NCBI GenBank assembly: GCA_937951455.1
Contig: CALFBU010000347.1
Location: forward strand, 1-6,857
DNA: 6,857 nt
Source: an uncultured Rhizobiaceae group bacterium
GTDB taxonomy: Bacteria > Pseudomonadota > Alphaproteobacteria > Rhizobiales > Rhizobiaceae
Reading direction: 5' to 3'
Position 1 is the first letter of the stretch. Each line of letters opens with the position of its first letter. Below the pieces are notes generated by a model. It saw only the letters and a list, made by a program, of their open reading frames with translations. It searched no databases and was not told the origin of the DNA. Shown one piece after another: positions 1-5,895 of this stretch. The position numbers and the translations under genes are program-made.

Positions 1-2
1 TT

Positions 3-1025
3 CATGCGTTTGCGCCATTGGTTACGGGCTAAAATTTGCATGTCTTCTACTGTGTCGAGTTCATCGGTGATTTCCAACCCCATGATGGTCTCAATCACGT
101 CTTCGAGTGTCACCAATCCTTGCACCGAGCCATATTCATCAAGCACGAGCGCCATATGGGTTTGTTGGTTGATAAGCGTAGTATGCGCATCAAACGCCGA
201 CATTTGATCGGTGAGCACAAAGAAGTCGCGCTTCATCGTTGAGAGTTTCGTCTTTTTCTTTCCTGAGGCAAGTGCTGCAAGAATATCCACTTTCAACACA
301 TATCCATCAATATGATCTGGTGAGGAAGAGTAAATCGGCACTCTTGAGAATGGTGACTGTGGGTATTGTTTGAAATATTCCTCGGCAGTCATACCGCTCG
401 AAAGTGAGAAGATAACCGACCTTGGCGTCATAATATCGCGTACTGAAACATGACGAATTTTCATCATGTTGGTAAAGATGACGTGCTCTTCTTCGTTAAA
501 CACACCCTCATTTTTGCCGATATCCACCATTGCGCGCATTTCATCGCGGCTGAACGTGAAAGGGCTTGAATGTCCACCTGACATGAATTTGGTCAGTTTT
601 TCAGAAAGCCATACCAGCGGGAAAAGCAACCATATCATCCATTGAATGATTTTGCTGATGGAGGGTGCAAGCTTTTGCCAATAGGTAGCACCAAGCGTTT
701 TTGGAATAATCTCGGAGAACACAAGTATCACCAGCGTGAGCACTGCAGAAATGACGCCTAAATATTCATTGCCAAACACAACAGTTGCCTGCGCCCCAAC
801 ACCCGCAGCCCCCATGGTGTGCGAGATTGTGTTCGCGGTCAAAATGGCAGCGAGCGGGCGATCAATATTCTCAATTAATCCTTTTAATTTTTTGGCAAGC
901 TTGGGCTTGGTTTCTTCCAAATTTGCAATGTAGGCGGGTCGGATAGAAAGCAGAACCGCCTCGCACACTGAACATAAAAACGAAACAAATACCGCAAGGA
1001 AAAGAAAGAAAATCAATAAGGTCAT
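3..1025 (-). CDS. CNNM/DUF21 transmembrane protein with paired CBS domains (HlyC/CorC-like), 3' end cut by window edge
   Basis: This is an inner-membrane protein of the CNNM/CorB family, members of which have been linked to Mg2+/Co2+ transport; the substrate here is not shown by sequence. I translated 341 codons without a stop, ending in the incomplete codon at bases 1-2. Residues 1-150 form the DUF21 domain: an N-terminal membrane segment (about 1-27, ending SVCEAVLLS), further hydrophobic segments near 58-82, 88-110 and 125-142, and the conserved SEIIPKTLGA at 104-113. A charged linker (RDEMRAMVDIGKNEGVFNEEE, about 160-180) leads to two CBS repeats. The first begins at VRDIMTPRSV (195-204). 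The second contains MALVLDEYGSVQGLVTLEDV (291-310). The visible end, EITDELDTVEDMQ...RNQWRKRM, resembles the usual C-terminus of this subfamily, so only a few residues should be missing. The ATG at 1025 is fixed by an in-frame stop at 1035-1037. No Shine-Dalgarno sits at normal distance; an AGGAG lies 27 bases upstream. Confidence 0.93.
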   Translation of the reverse strand, partial: MTLLIFFLFLAVFVSFLCSVCEAVLLSIRPAYIANLEETKPKLAKKLKGLIENIDRPLAAILTANTISHTMGAAGVGAQATVVFGNEYLGVISAVLTLVILVFSEIIPKTLGATYWQKLAPSISKIIQWMIWLLFPLVWLSEKLTKFMSGGHSSPFTFSRDEMRAMVDIGKNEGVFNEEEHVIFTNMMKIRHVSVRDIMTPRSVIFSLSSGMTAEEYFKQYPQSPFSRVPIYSSSPDHIDGYVLKVDILAALASGKKKTKLSTMKRDFFVLTDQMSAFDAHTTLINQQTHMALVLDEYGSVQGLVTLEDVIETIMGLEITDELDTVEDMQILARNQWRKRM

Positions 1026-1171
1026 GGATATGAGTTAAAGGCTGTTCAGCCGCTCCTATGGAAGGTCATTGAAAATTTGCTAGCCTATAAATAAAGCAAA
1101 CATGCATAAATTGTAAGAACCAATCAGTGCTTATCCTAGCGTAAATCAGGAATTAACAAGGGATATTGCGG

Positions 1172-2128
1172 CTATCGCCCGCGTGGCACAACTTCATAGC
1201 CTTCTTCTTCTGGCTCATCGTCAACCAGTAATGCGGGAAAGCCATCGGCCAGAATTTCATGCCCTGTTGCATCTTCAAGACGGCGAATGATATCATCCGA
1301 ATTGGCCCGTTCGCCATAGCGTTTTTGCCCATCCTTCATGATGTCAATCAGCATCGGGCTGATTTCAAGCGGCACGTTATTATCTTCGGCAATCTTTTGG
1401 AAAAGCCCAATGTCCTTGAGTACCAAATCCATGGTGAACTCAATGTCACGACTGCCGTTTAAAATAACCTGCCCTTCCGTCTCCGCCGCAAACGAAGTAC
1501 CCGAGGAGATTACCATCGCTTCATAAGTCGTGGCCATATCAATACCGGCAGCTTTCATCGTCACCATGGCTTCACACATGGTAATCAAATTAGCCGTGGC
1601 GAGATAATTGGTCATGACTTTCAGGATGGAAGCAGAGCCCAAAGGCCCCGTGTGCAAAATGCGTCGACCCAAGGTTTTCAGAAATGGCAGCATACGATCA
1701 AAAGCTGCGCGCTCGCCACCGACAAAAATCGAGATATTACCCGTTGCTGCACGATGACAACCGCCGGATACGGGACACTCTACCGCCGTCCCACCCTTGG
1801 CTTCAACCAGCTTTGCCAGCCGCTTGATTTCATCCGCATCGGTGGTAGACATCTCTGCCCAGATTTTGCCTTCGCCCATGCCCTCGAGGATACCGCCCTC
1901 ACCCTCCATCACCACAGCCGATGCCGCAGGACTGGGTAGACATGTTATGATCAAATCACAAGCTTGCGCCATCTCCTTGGCACTCTCAGCCCATTTTGCA
2001 CCTTGATCCAAAAACGGCTGAGCGGCTTCTTTATCCAGATCCAAAACTGTTAAATCATGTTTATTACGAAGCAGGCTGCCCGCAAGTTTTCCACCCGCAT
2101 TGCCAAGGCCAATAAATCCAACTTTCAT
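1172..2128 (-). CDS. NAD(P)-dependent oxidoreductase, beta-hydroxyacid dehydrogenase (3-hydroxyisobutyrate dehydrogenase-like) family
   Basis: The 318-residue cytoplasmic enzyme has the two-domain architecture of the family that oxidises beta-hydroxyacids such as 3-hydroxyisobutyrate, tartronate semialdehyde-type substrates or 6-phosphogluconate. The N-terminal Rossmann fold shows GFIGLGNAGG (4-13), and strand beta-2 ends in VLDLD (28-32); the acidic D30 suggests NAD+ rather than NADP+. The substrate loop ECPVSGGCHRAATGN (117-131) and the catalytic region GSASILKVMTNYL (164-176, with presumed catalytic K170 and N174) are present, followed by the helical C-terminal domain including VLKDIGLF (236-243). 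It is slightly longer than the usual ~295 residues because of an acidic tail (VDDEPEEEGYEVVPRGR). The loop differs from the common PVSGGxxGAxxG form, so the substrate cannot be assigned. The start at ATG 2128 is chosen because GGGGAG lies 7 bases upstream; a TTG five codons earlier overlaps that site. It follows apt by 85 bases on the same strand. Confidence 0.92.
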   Translation of the reverse strand: MKVGFIGLGNAGGKLAGSLLRNKHDLTVLDLDKEAAQPFLDQGAKWAESAKEMAQACDLIITCLPSPAASAVVMEGEGGILEGMGEGKIWAEMSTTDADEIKRLAKLVEAKGGTAVECPVSGGCHRAATGNISIFVGGERAAFDRMLPFLKTLGRRILHTGPLGSASILKVMTNYLATANLITMCEAMVTMKAAGIDMATTYEAMVISSGTSFAAETEGQVILNGSRDIEFTMDLVLKDIGLFQKIAEDNNVPLEISPMLIDIMKDGQKRYGERANSDDIIRRLEDATGHEILADGFPALLVDDEPEEEGYEVVPRGR

Positions 2129-2133
2129 AGATA

Positions 2134-2141
2134 CTCTCCCC
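2134..2141 (-). promoter_or_regulatory. Shine-Dalgarno GGGGAGAG of the oxidoreductase gene
   Basis: On the minus strand GGGGAGAG precedes the ATG at 2126-2128, with 7 bases between its GGGGAG core and the start codon. It sets the start here and argues against the in-frame TTG at 2141-2143, which sits inside or before this site. Confidence 0.75.
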
Positions 2142-2213
2142 AATTAATTAATCCGTATCATGATGAGTCGGGGAAGATTTGAAAGCGCTAAAAGCGACAA
2201 TCCAAAAGCGGAT

Positions 2214-2759
2214 TTAATGTCCTTCAAACTCGACAAGCGTGCGAACGGATATCCCCATATCGCGAAGCTTTTTACGCCCGCCAAGTTCTGGCAGGTCGAT
2301 CACAAAACAGGCGCCAATAATATCGGCATCAAGTTCACGTAAAAGGCTAACCGAGGCCTCTGCCGTGCCCCCGGTTGCGATGAGATCGTCAACCAGCAAG
2401 ACGCGCGCGCCCTTCTTGAAGGCATCCTTGTGAATTTCCAATTCGTCTTTGCCATACTCCAAATCATATTCAATCGAAATTGAATCCGATGGCAGTTTAC
2501 CCTTCTTACGAATGGGCACGAACCCGCATGAAAGCTGATGCGCCATGGCTCCGCCAAGGATAAACCCACGCGCTTCAATGCCAGCTACAAAATCAATTTG
2601 CGACCCACTATAGGGATGAACCAACTCATCAATCGAGCGACGAAAAGCGGAGGCATCACTCAAGAGCGTTGTAATATCGCGGAAAATAATCCCTTCTTTA
2701 GGGTAATTCGGAATGGCTCGAATGGCTTGTTCCAATTGTTGGCGAAGTGAATGTGGCAT
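2214..2759 (-). CDS. apt: Adenine phosphoribosyltransferase
   Basis: Apt converts adenine and PRPP to AMP and pyrophosphate in cytoplasmic purine salvage. Read from the ATG at 2759 the protein has 181 residues, the usual length for the family, beginning [37 protein letters not shown] sequence. The PRPP-binding signature [14 protein letters not shown] lies at residues 120-133, GIEARGF near 60-66, and the flexible loop RKKGKLP at 84-90; the end reads [10 protein letters not shown]. An in-frame ATG at 2784-2786 would add nine residues (MKYKPEFTI). I prefer 2759: the upstream ATG lies just beyond the T-run of the petC terminator and has no Shine-Dalgarno at normal spacing, whereas the downstream ATG has a weak CGGAA nine bases before it. 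In rhizobial genomes I recall apt often following petABC, consistent with this placement. It may be expressed by read-through from the pet operon or from a promoter inside petC. Confidence 0.95.
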   Translation of the reverse strand: MPHSLRQQLEQAIRAIPNYPKEGIIFRDITTLLSDASAFRRSIDELVHPYSGSQIDFVAGIEARGFILGGAMAHQLSCGFVPIRKKGKLPSDSISIEYDLEYGKDELEIHKDAFKKGARVLLVDDLIATGGTAEASVSLLRELDADIIGACFVIDLPELGGRKKLRDMGISVRTLVEFEGH

Positions 2760-2790
2760 GATTGTAAATTCCGGTTTGTATTTCATTCCA

Positions 2791-2821
2791 TAAAAAAAGG
2801 CCCTGATTAACAGAGCCTTTA
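2791..2821 (-). terminator. Rho-independent terminator after petC
   Basis: Minus-strand RNA reads AAAGGCUCUG, a five-base loop (UUAAU), then CAGGGCCUUU, followed by further U residues (seven T in a row at 2798-2792). The ten-pair stem has a single G-U wobble; in plus-strand RNA the same position is an A-C mismatch, which supports function in the minus direction. It starts 23 bases past the petC stop and should end most pet transcripts before apt. Confidence 0.85.
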
Positions 2822-2843
2822 TAATTTCATATCTTCAAGACCT

Positions 2844-3683
2844 TTAGTCTTTCTTCATGCCGGCGAATACCTGCTTCTTTGAAAGATAAAGCAGGATTGT
2901 CATAATGAGAAGGAAGATCATAACTTTGAAACCAAGTTGCTTGCGCTCGACAAGGTAAGGCTCAGCCGCCCAGGTCATGAATGCAGCTACATCTTTTGCG
3001 TGTTGCTCAAGTGTAGGTTCAGTACCATCATCATATTCGATATCATCACCATATAAAGGTTGAGCCATAGCAATCCAATCACCCGCGATGAAATAAGGAT
3101 TGTAATGAGAACCTTCAGGTTCATCTACCCCCTCTGGCACGTCTCGGTAACCTGTAAGAAGAGAGTAAATGTAGTCAGAACCGTTTTCAGCGTAGGTTGT
3201 GAAAATATCAAACACGAATGTCGGGAAACCGCGCTCAGGTGCGCGTGCCTTTGCAAGCAGTGAGAAGTCTGGCGGAGCAGCTCCATTGTTTAAAGCCGCA
3301 GCTTCAGCAGTATTTGCATAAGGTCCAGGAATTCTATCCGCAGGAACAGCAGCACGCTCAAACATTTCACCATCAGCATTTGGACCGTCGGTGACTTCAA
3401 ACTCTGCAGCAATTGCTTTTACCTCAGCTTCTGAAAAACCGATTTCCTGTAGGTTTCGGAAAGAAAGCAACTCGATTGAATGACAAGAAGCGCAGTTATT
3501 TGCATAGATTTTATACCCACGCTGCAACTGACCCAAATCCCACTTACCAAACGGACCAGAGAAACTCCAGTCCACTTCGCGTGGCTTATTTGTCGGCCCA
3601 CCAGCAGCTAAAGCGGCCGTTGCACCAAATCCAATGCCCATAGCAAGAGCAGCAGCAGTTATTTTAGAGATTATCGTTTTCAT
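2844..3683 (-). CDS. petC: Cytochrome c1 of the bc1 complex
   Basis: This 279-residue subunit carries the c-type haem that takes electrons from the Rieske cluster and passes them to a soluble or membrane cytochrome c. A Sec signal peptide covers about residues 1-27 (MKTIISKITAAALAMGIGFG..., cleavage near ALA/AGG). The haem-binding CASCH is at 64-68 (C64, C67, proximal H68). The axial methionine is probably M207 in GDWIAMAQPL, where many homologues have MPPPL or MAPPL. A C-terminal membrane anchor spans about 251-267 (GFKVMIFLLIMTILLYL), followed by a short positively charged cytoplasmic tail. The reading frame stays open upstream to 3809 inside petB, but the ATG at 3683 has GGGGAA seven bases upstream and starts exactly at the signal peptide, so the longer form is rejected. 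petB ends 19 bases earlier. Cytochrome c1 is not fused to cytochrome b, unlike fbcH of Bradyrhizobium. Confidence 0.97.
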   Translation of the reverse strand: MKTIISKITAAALAMGIGFGATAALAAGGPTNKPREVDWSFSGPFGKWDLGQLQRGYKIYANNCASCHSIELLSFRNLQEIGFSEAEVKAIAAEFEVTDGPNADGEMFERAAVPADRIPGPYANTAEAAALNNGAAPPDFSLLAKARAPERGFPTFVFDIFTTYAENGSDYIYSLLTGYRDVPEGVDEPEGSHYNPYFIAGDWIAMAQPLYGDDIEYDDGTEPTLEQHAKDVAAFMTWAAEPYLVERKQLGFKVMIFLLIMTILLYLSKKQVFAGMKKD

Positions 3684-3690
3684 TATATGG

Positions 3691-3696
3691 TTCCCC
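3691..3696 (-). promoter_or_regulatory. Shine-Dalgarno GGGGAA of petC
   Basis: GGGGAA on the minus strand lies 7 bases before the ATG at 3681-3683, in the 19-base gap after the petB stop. It decides the petC start in favour of the signal-peptide methionine over the ATG at 3809, which lies within petB. Confidence 0.7.
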
Positions 3697-3702
3697 AAAA
3701 TC

Positions 3703-5055
3703 TTATTCAGCAGGTTGTGCTGCACCAGCACGACCCAATTTGGCATTGCTGCCCAATACTGCATCTGCGATGCTCGGAGGTACATCCTTCGGCTTCTCGA
3801 ACCAACCAAGGAACGGCAAGATTACAAGGAAATGCGCAAAATAGTAAACTGTGAAGATTTGCGAATAAGCAACGTAGTTACCTTTGAAATCCCCATCCAA
3901 CAACATGCCGACAAATCCACTGCCTTCAGCAGGGCGTGAACCCAACCAACCAAGGATGACACAAACAACTGCGAACACCCAGAAGAACAGTTTGAACATC
4001 GGACGATAGTTGCCTGAACGTACTTTTGAAGTGTCCAACCAAGGCAATACAAACAGGATTGCAATCGAACCAAACATCGCGATAACACCACCCAACTTTG
4101 AGTCAATCAACACGATATCCGTAAATGGAATGCCGATGCTAACCGTAACCGCACGCAAGATTGCATAGAAAGGCAAGAAATACCACTCAGGCACAATATG
4201 TGCAGGTGTCTTCAACGCATCAGCCTTGATGTAGTTATCAGGGTGACCCAAGAAGTCTGGCAAGTAGAAGATGAACCATGCAAACACCATCATGAATATC
4301 ACGATAGCCAATGCGTCTTTAATCGTTGCAAACGGTGTGAAAGGAACTGTTTCCTTCTTCATGTTTTTGACTTCAACACCTGTCGGGTTTGTTTGACCCG
4401 TAACGTGCAATGCCCAAACGTGAAGAATTACAACACCCGCAATCATAAACGGCAACAGGTAATGCAAAGAGAAGAAACGGTTCAGCGTTGCGTTATCAAC
4501 CGCGAAACCACCAAGCAACCACTCTTGAATGCCAGGACCAACCAGTGGAATAGCAGAGAAGAAACCAGTGATAACTGTTGCACCCCAAAAGCTCATTTGG
4601 CCCCAAGGTAAAACATAGCCCATGAAAGCAGTCGCCATCATAAGAAGGAAGATAAGAACACCGAGAATCCAAAGCACTTCGCGCGGCTCTTTATAAGAAC
4701 CATAATACATGCCTCGGAACATATGTATGTAAACAGCTATAAAGAACATGGATGCACCATTTGAGTGCACACTTCTGATGAGCCAGCCGTAATTAACATT
4801 TCGCTCAATGTGCTCAACACTATCGAATGCAAGTTGTGTAGACGCTGCGTAGTTCATGGCAAGCGTGACACCTGTAAGGATCATCACGACAAGCATAACC
4901 ATCAAGATGGCGCCAAATGTGTACCAGCCGTTCAGGTTACGCGGAACCGGATAGGCGATAAAACTGTCATAAACCATACGCGGCAAAGGAAGGCGTGAAT
5001 CAAGCCATCTGCCTATACCGCTTGTTGGAACGTATTCTGAATGTCCACCACTCAT
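3703..5055 (-). CDS. petB: Cytochrome b of the bc1 complex
   Basis: This 450-residue inner-membrane subunit holds haems bL and bH and both quinone sites of complex III. Haem ligands are visible as H97 and H111 (SVHSNG...YIHMFRG) and H198 and H212 (SLHYLL...ILHVWALH), giving pairs H97/H198 and H111/H212 with the 14-residue spacing of the family; the numbers match those I recall for Rhodobacter cytochrome b. The Qo site is marked by [18 protein letters not shown] (146-163) and PEWY (289-292). Eight hydrophobic segments are seen near 44-69, 96-118, 125-151, 195-217, 247-266, 320-341, 354-372 and 395-419. The tail ending AGAAQPAE is a short soluble extension. The ATG at 5055 has AAAGGA eight bases upstream, in the 18-base gap after petA. 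The gene is full length with no missing key residue. Confidence 0.98.
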   Translation of the reverse strand: MSGGHSEYVPTSGIGRWLDSRLPLPRMVYDSFIAYPVPRNLNGWYTFGAILMVMLVVMILTGVTLAMNYAASTQLAFDSVEHIERNVNYGWLIRSVHSNGASMFFIAVYIHMFRGMYYGSYKEPREVLWILGVLIFLLMMATAFMGYVLPWGQMSFWGATVITGFFSAIPLVGPGIQEWLLGGFAVDNATLNRFFSLHYLLPFMIAGVVILHVWALHVTGQTNPTGVEVKNMKKETVPFTPFATIKDALAIVIFMMVFAWFIFYLPDFLGHPDNYIKADALKTPAHIVPEWYFLPFYAILRAVTVSIGIPFTDIVLIDSKLGGVIAMFGSIAILFVLPWLDTSKVRSGNYRPMFKLFFWVFAVVCVILGWLGSRPAEGSGFVGMLLDGDFKGNYVAYSQIFTVYYFAHFLVILPFLGWFEKPKDVPPSIADAVLGSNAKLGRAGAAQPAE

Positions 5056-5073
5056 AATCTTTATCCTTTTCCC

Positions 5074-5643
5074 TTAACCGATTTTAATTGTGCTGTCAGA
5101 AACGAACTGGAACGGAGGAATCGCGAGATTTTCCGGTGCAGGACCTTTTCTGATACGACCAGCGGTATCATAATGTGAACCGTGACACGGGCAGAACCAG
5201 CCACCAAAGTCACCAGCAAGACCAACCGGCACACAACCAAGGTGCGTACAAGAACCGATCATCACGATCCAGTTCTCTTTGCCCTCGCCAGCTGAACGGT
5301 TTGTGTCTGTTGCTTCTTCAGTTGAAGCATTTTCATTACGTGCGATCGGATCCTTAAGATCTGCAAGCGCAACAGCCTTTGCTTCTTCAATTTCTTTATC
5401 CGTACGGTTACGAATGAAAACAGGCTTACCACGCCATTTTACCGTAATGGCCTGACCAGGCTCAATAGAAGAAACATCAACTTCAATTGAAGCCAGCGCT
5501 CTTGTTGCTGCGTCTGGCGACATCTGGCTTACGAGAGGCCAGGCAACTGCGCCTGCGCCTACTGCACCCATCGCACCTGTTGCTATATACAAAAAGTCGC
5601 GACGCGTCGGTTCCGGTGTTCCAGGTTTTTTCTTGGCTGCCAC
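5074..5643 (-). CDS. petA: Ubiquinol-cytochrome c reductase Rieske iron-sulfur subunit
   Basis: This 189-residue protein oxidises ubiquinol at the Qo site of cytochrome b and hands the electron to cytochrome c1. A twin-arginine motif, TRRDFLYIA (13-21), precedes a hydrophobic, glycine- and alanine-rich stretch (20-38) that acts as uncleaved signal-anchor in this family. A flexible hinge follows (about 39-55, [12 protein letters not shown]). The cluster boxes are CTHLGC (132-137) and CPCHGS (151-156): by homology C132, H134, C151 and H154 bind the 2Fe-2S cluster, and C137 and C153 form the disulphide. A polar insertion before box 1 (about 100-124) is typical of alphaproteobacterial Rieske proteins. 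The start is a GTG at 5641-5643 with AAAGGA eight bases upstream; there is no better ATG before the twin-arginine motif. It is first in the petABC operon, with a leader of roughly 90 bases to the proposed promoter. Confidence 0.97.
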   Translation of the reverse strand: MAAKKKPGTPEPTRRDFLYIATGAMGAVGAGAVAWPLVSQMSPDAATRALASIEVDVSSIEPGQAITVKWRGKPVFIRNRTDKEIEEAKAVALADLKDPIARNENASTEEATDTNRSAGEGKENWIVMIGSCTHLGCVPVGLAGDFGGWFCPCHGSHYDTAGRIRKGPAPENLAIPPFQFVSDSTIKIG

Positions 5644-5651
5644 GGAATGTG

Positions 5652-5657
5652 TCCTTT
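5652..5657 (-). promoter_or_regulatory. Shine-Dalgarno AAAGGA for the petA GTG start
   Basis: AAAGGA on the minus strand sits 8 bases before the GTG at 5641-5643. It supports use of this non-ATG start, which is placed correctly 12 residues ahead of the twin-arginine pair. Confidence 0.65.
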
Positions 5658-5669
5658 CAAATTTCTAAA

Positions 5670-5715
5670 GAGAATCATGCTTTAGGTAAGGACATACGAA
5701 AAGACATAGATTCTC
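5670..5715. repeat. Inverted repeat GAGAATC/GATTCTC in the petA leader
   Basis: GAGAATC at 5670-5676 is the exact reverse complement of GATTCTC at 5709-5715, separated by 32 bases that contain a direct repeat GACATA (5691-5696 and 5703-5708). If transcribed from the proposed promoter this could form a long-loop stem just upstream of the petA ribosome binding site. Seven base pairs with a large loop may be chance. Confidence 0.3.
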
Positions 5716-5730
5716 ACACAAGAATTCATG

Positions 5731-5745
5731 TTAGAGCCGTTCTAA
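5731..5745. promoter_or_regulatory. Irr-box-like palindrome (iron control element) over the pet -10 region
   Basis: The minus strand reads TTAGAACGGCTCTAA, a 15-base near-palindrome. It fits the published Irr/ICE core of rhizobia, roughly TTAGAA-N3-TTCTAA as I recall it, at 11 of 12 positions. It overlaps the proposed pet -10 element, a place where a bound repressor would block transcription. Irr represses iron-using genes when iron is low, and a bc1 complex contains three haems and a 2Fe-2S cluster. No irr gene is visible in the window, so the regulator is inferred. Confidence 0.5.
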
Positions 5746-5767
5746 TGTCCTCTTCACATAGTGTCCA
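5739..5767 (-). promoter_or_regulatory. Candidate sigma-70-type promoter of the petABC operon
   Basis: Reading the minus strand, TGGACA (5767-5762, five of six to TTGACA) is followed after exactly 17 bases by TAGAAC (5744-5739, four of six to TATAAT). Just upstream of the -35 lies an A/T-rich tract (5769-5785) that could serve as an UP element. Transcription would begin near 5732, leaving an untranslated leader of about 90 bases before petA. This is a pattern match only; the -10 is imperfect. Confidence 0.45.
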
Positions 5768-5768
5768 G

Positions 5769-5785
5769 ATTTTTTAAGAAAAAAT
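5769..5785. repeat. A/T-only inverted repeat upstream of the pet -35
   Basis: ATTTTTT, three bases (AAG), then AAAAAAT form a perfect 7-base inverted repeat ending one base upstream of the pet -35 hexamer. Possible roles are an UP element or a bent DNA segment; as an RNA hairpin it would be weak because it has no G-C pairs. Confidence 0.5.
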
Positions 5786-5838
5786 GGCAGTTTGTCGCGG
5801 GTTTTATGGGGAAATTCCGAATATTTTGAAATTATCCA

Positions 5839-5865
5839 TTGAGACCCCGATCTTTTGCCTATGAA
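5839..5865 (+). promoter_or_regulatory. Weak candidate promoter for the uup-like gene
   Basis: TTGAGA (5839-5844) followed after 15 bases by TATGAA (5860-5865) resembles -35 and -10 elements. The spacer is two bases short of optimum, so this is only a suggestion; a promoter should exist somewhere in 5746-5890 because the neighbouring pet operon is divergent. Confidence 0.2.
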
Positions 5866-5895
5866 TCCATCTTTTTAGCGGCTATCTCCTTGCCT

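Noticed and set aside
1169..1183. GCGG/CCGC inverted repeat at the stop of the oxidoreductase gene as a terminator
   Set aside because: The stem is only four pairs, overlaps the stop codon, and no T-run follows on the minus strand.
2184..2210. Repeated CGCTTTT motifs between apt and the oxidoreductase as a terminator or operator
   Set aside because: The only stem is CGCT-TTT-AGCG, too small for a terminator, and the repeats are short and imperfect.
3684..3809. 42-residue N-terminal extension of cytochrome c1
   Set aside because: It overlaps the end of petB, and the signal peptide begins at the internal ATG 3683 with a proper Shine-Dalgarno.
4198..4611. 137-codon open frame on the plus strand
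   Set aside because: It lies wholly antisense to petB, whose haem ligands and membrane segments are intact; its product is cysteine- and arginine-rich with no recognisable motif.
5739..5757. GTTC in the pet promoter as part of an alphaproteobacterial LexA box
   Set aside because: The second GTTC needed at the GTTC-N7-GTTC spacing is absent; the palindromic TTAGAA/TTCTAA reading fits better.
5861..5878. Five-codon upstream frame (MNPSF) ahead of the uup-like gene, as a possible attenuator leader peptide
   Set aside because: It has no Shine-Dalgarno, no associated terminator hairpin, and a frame this short is expected by chance.
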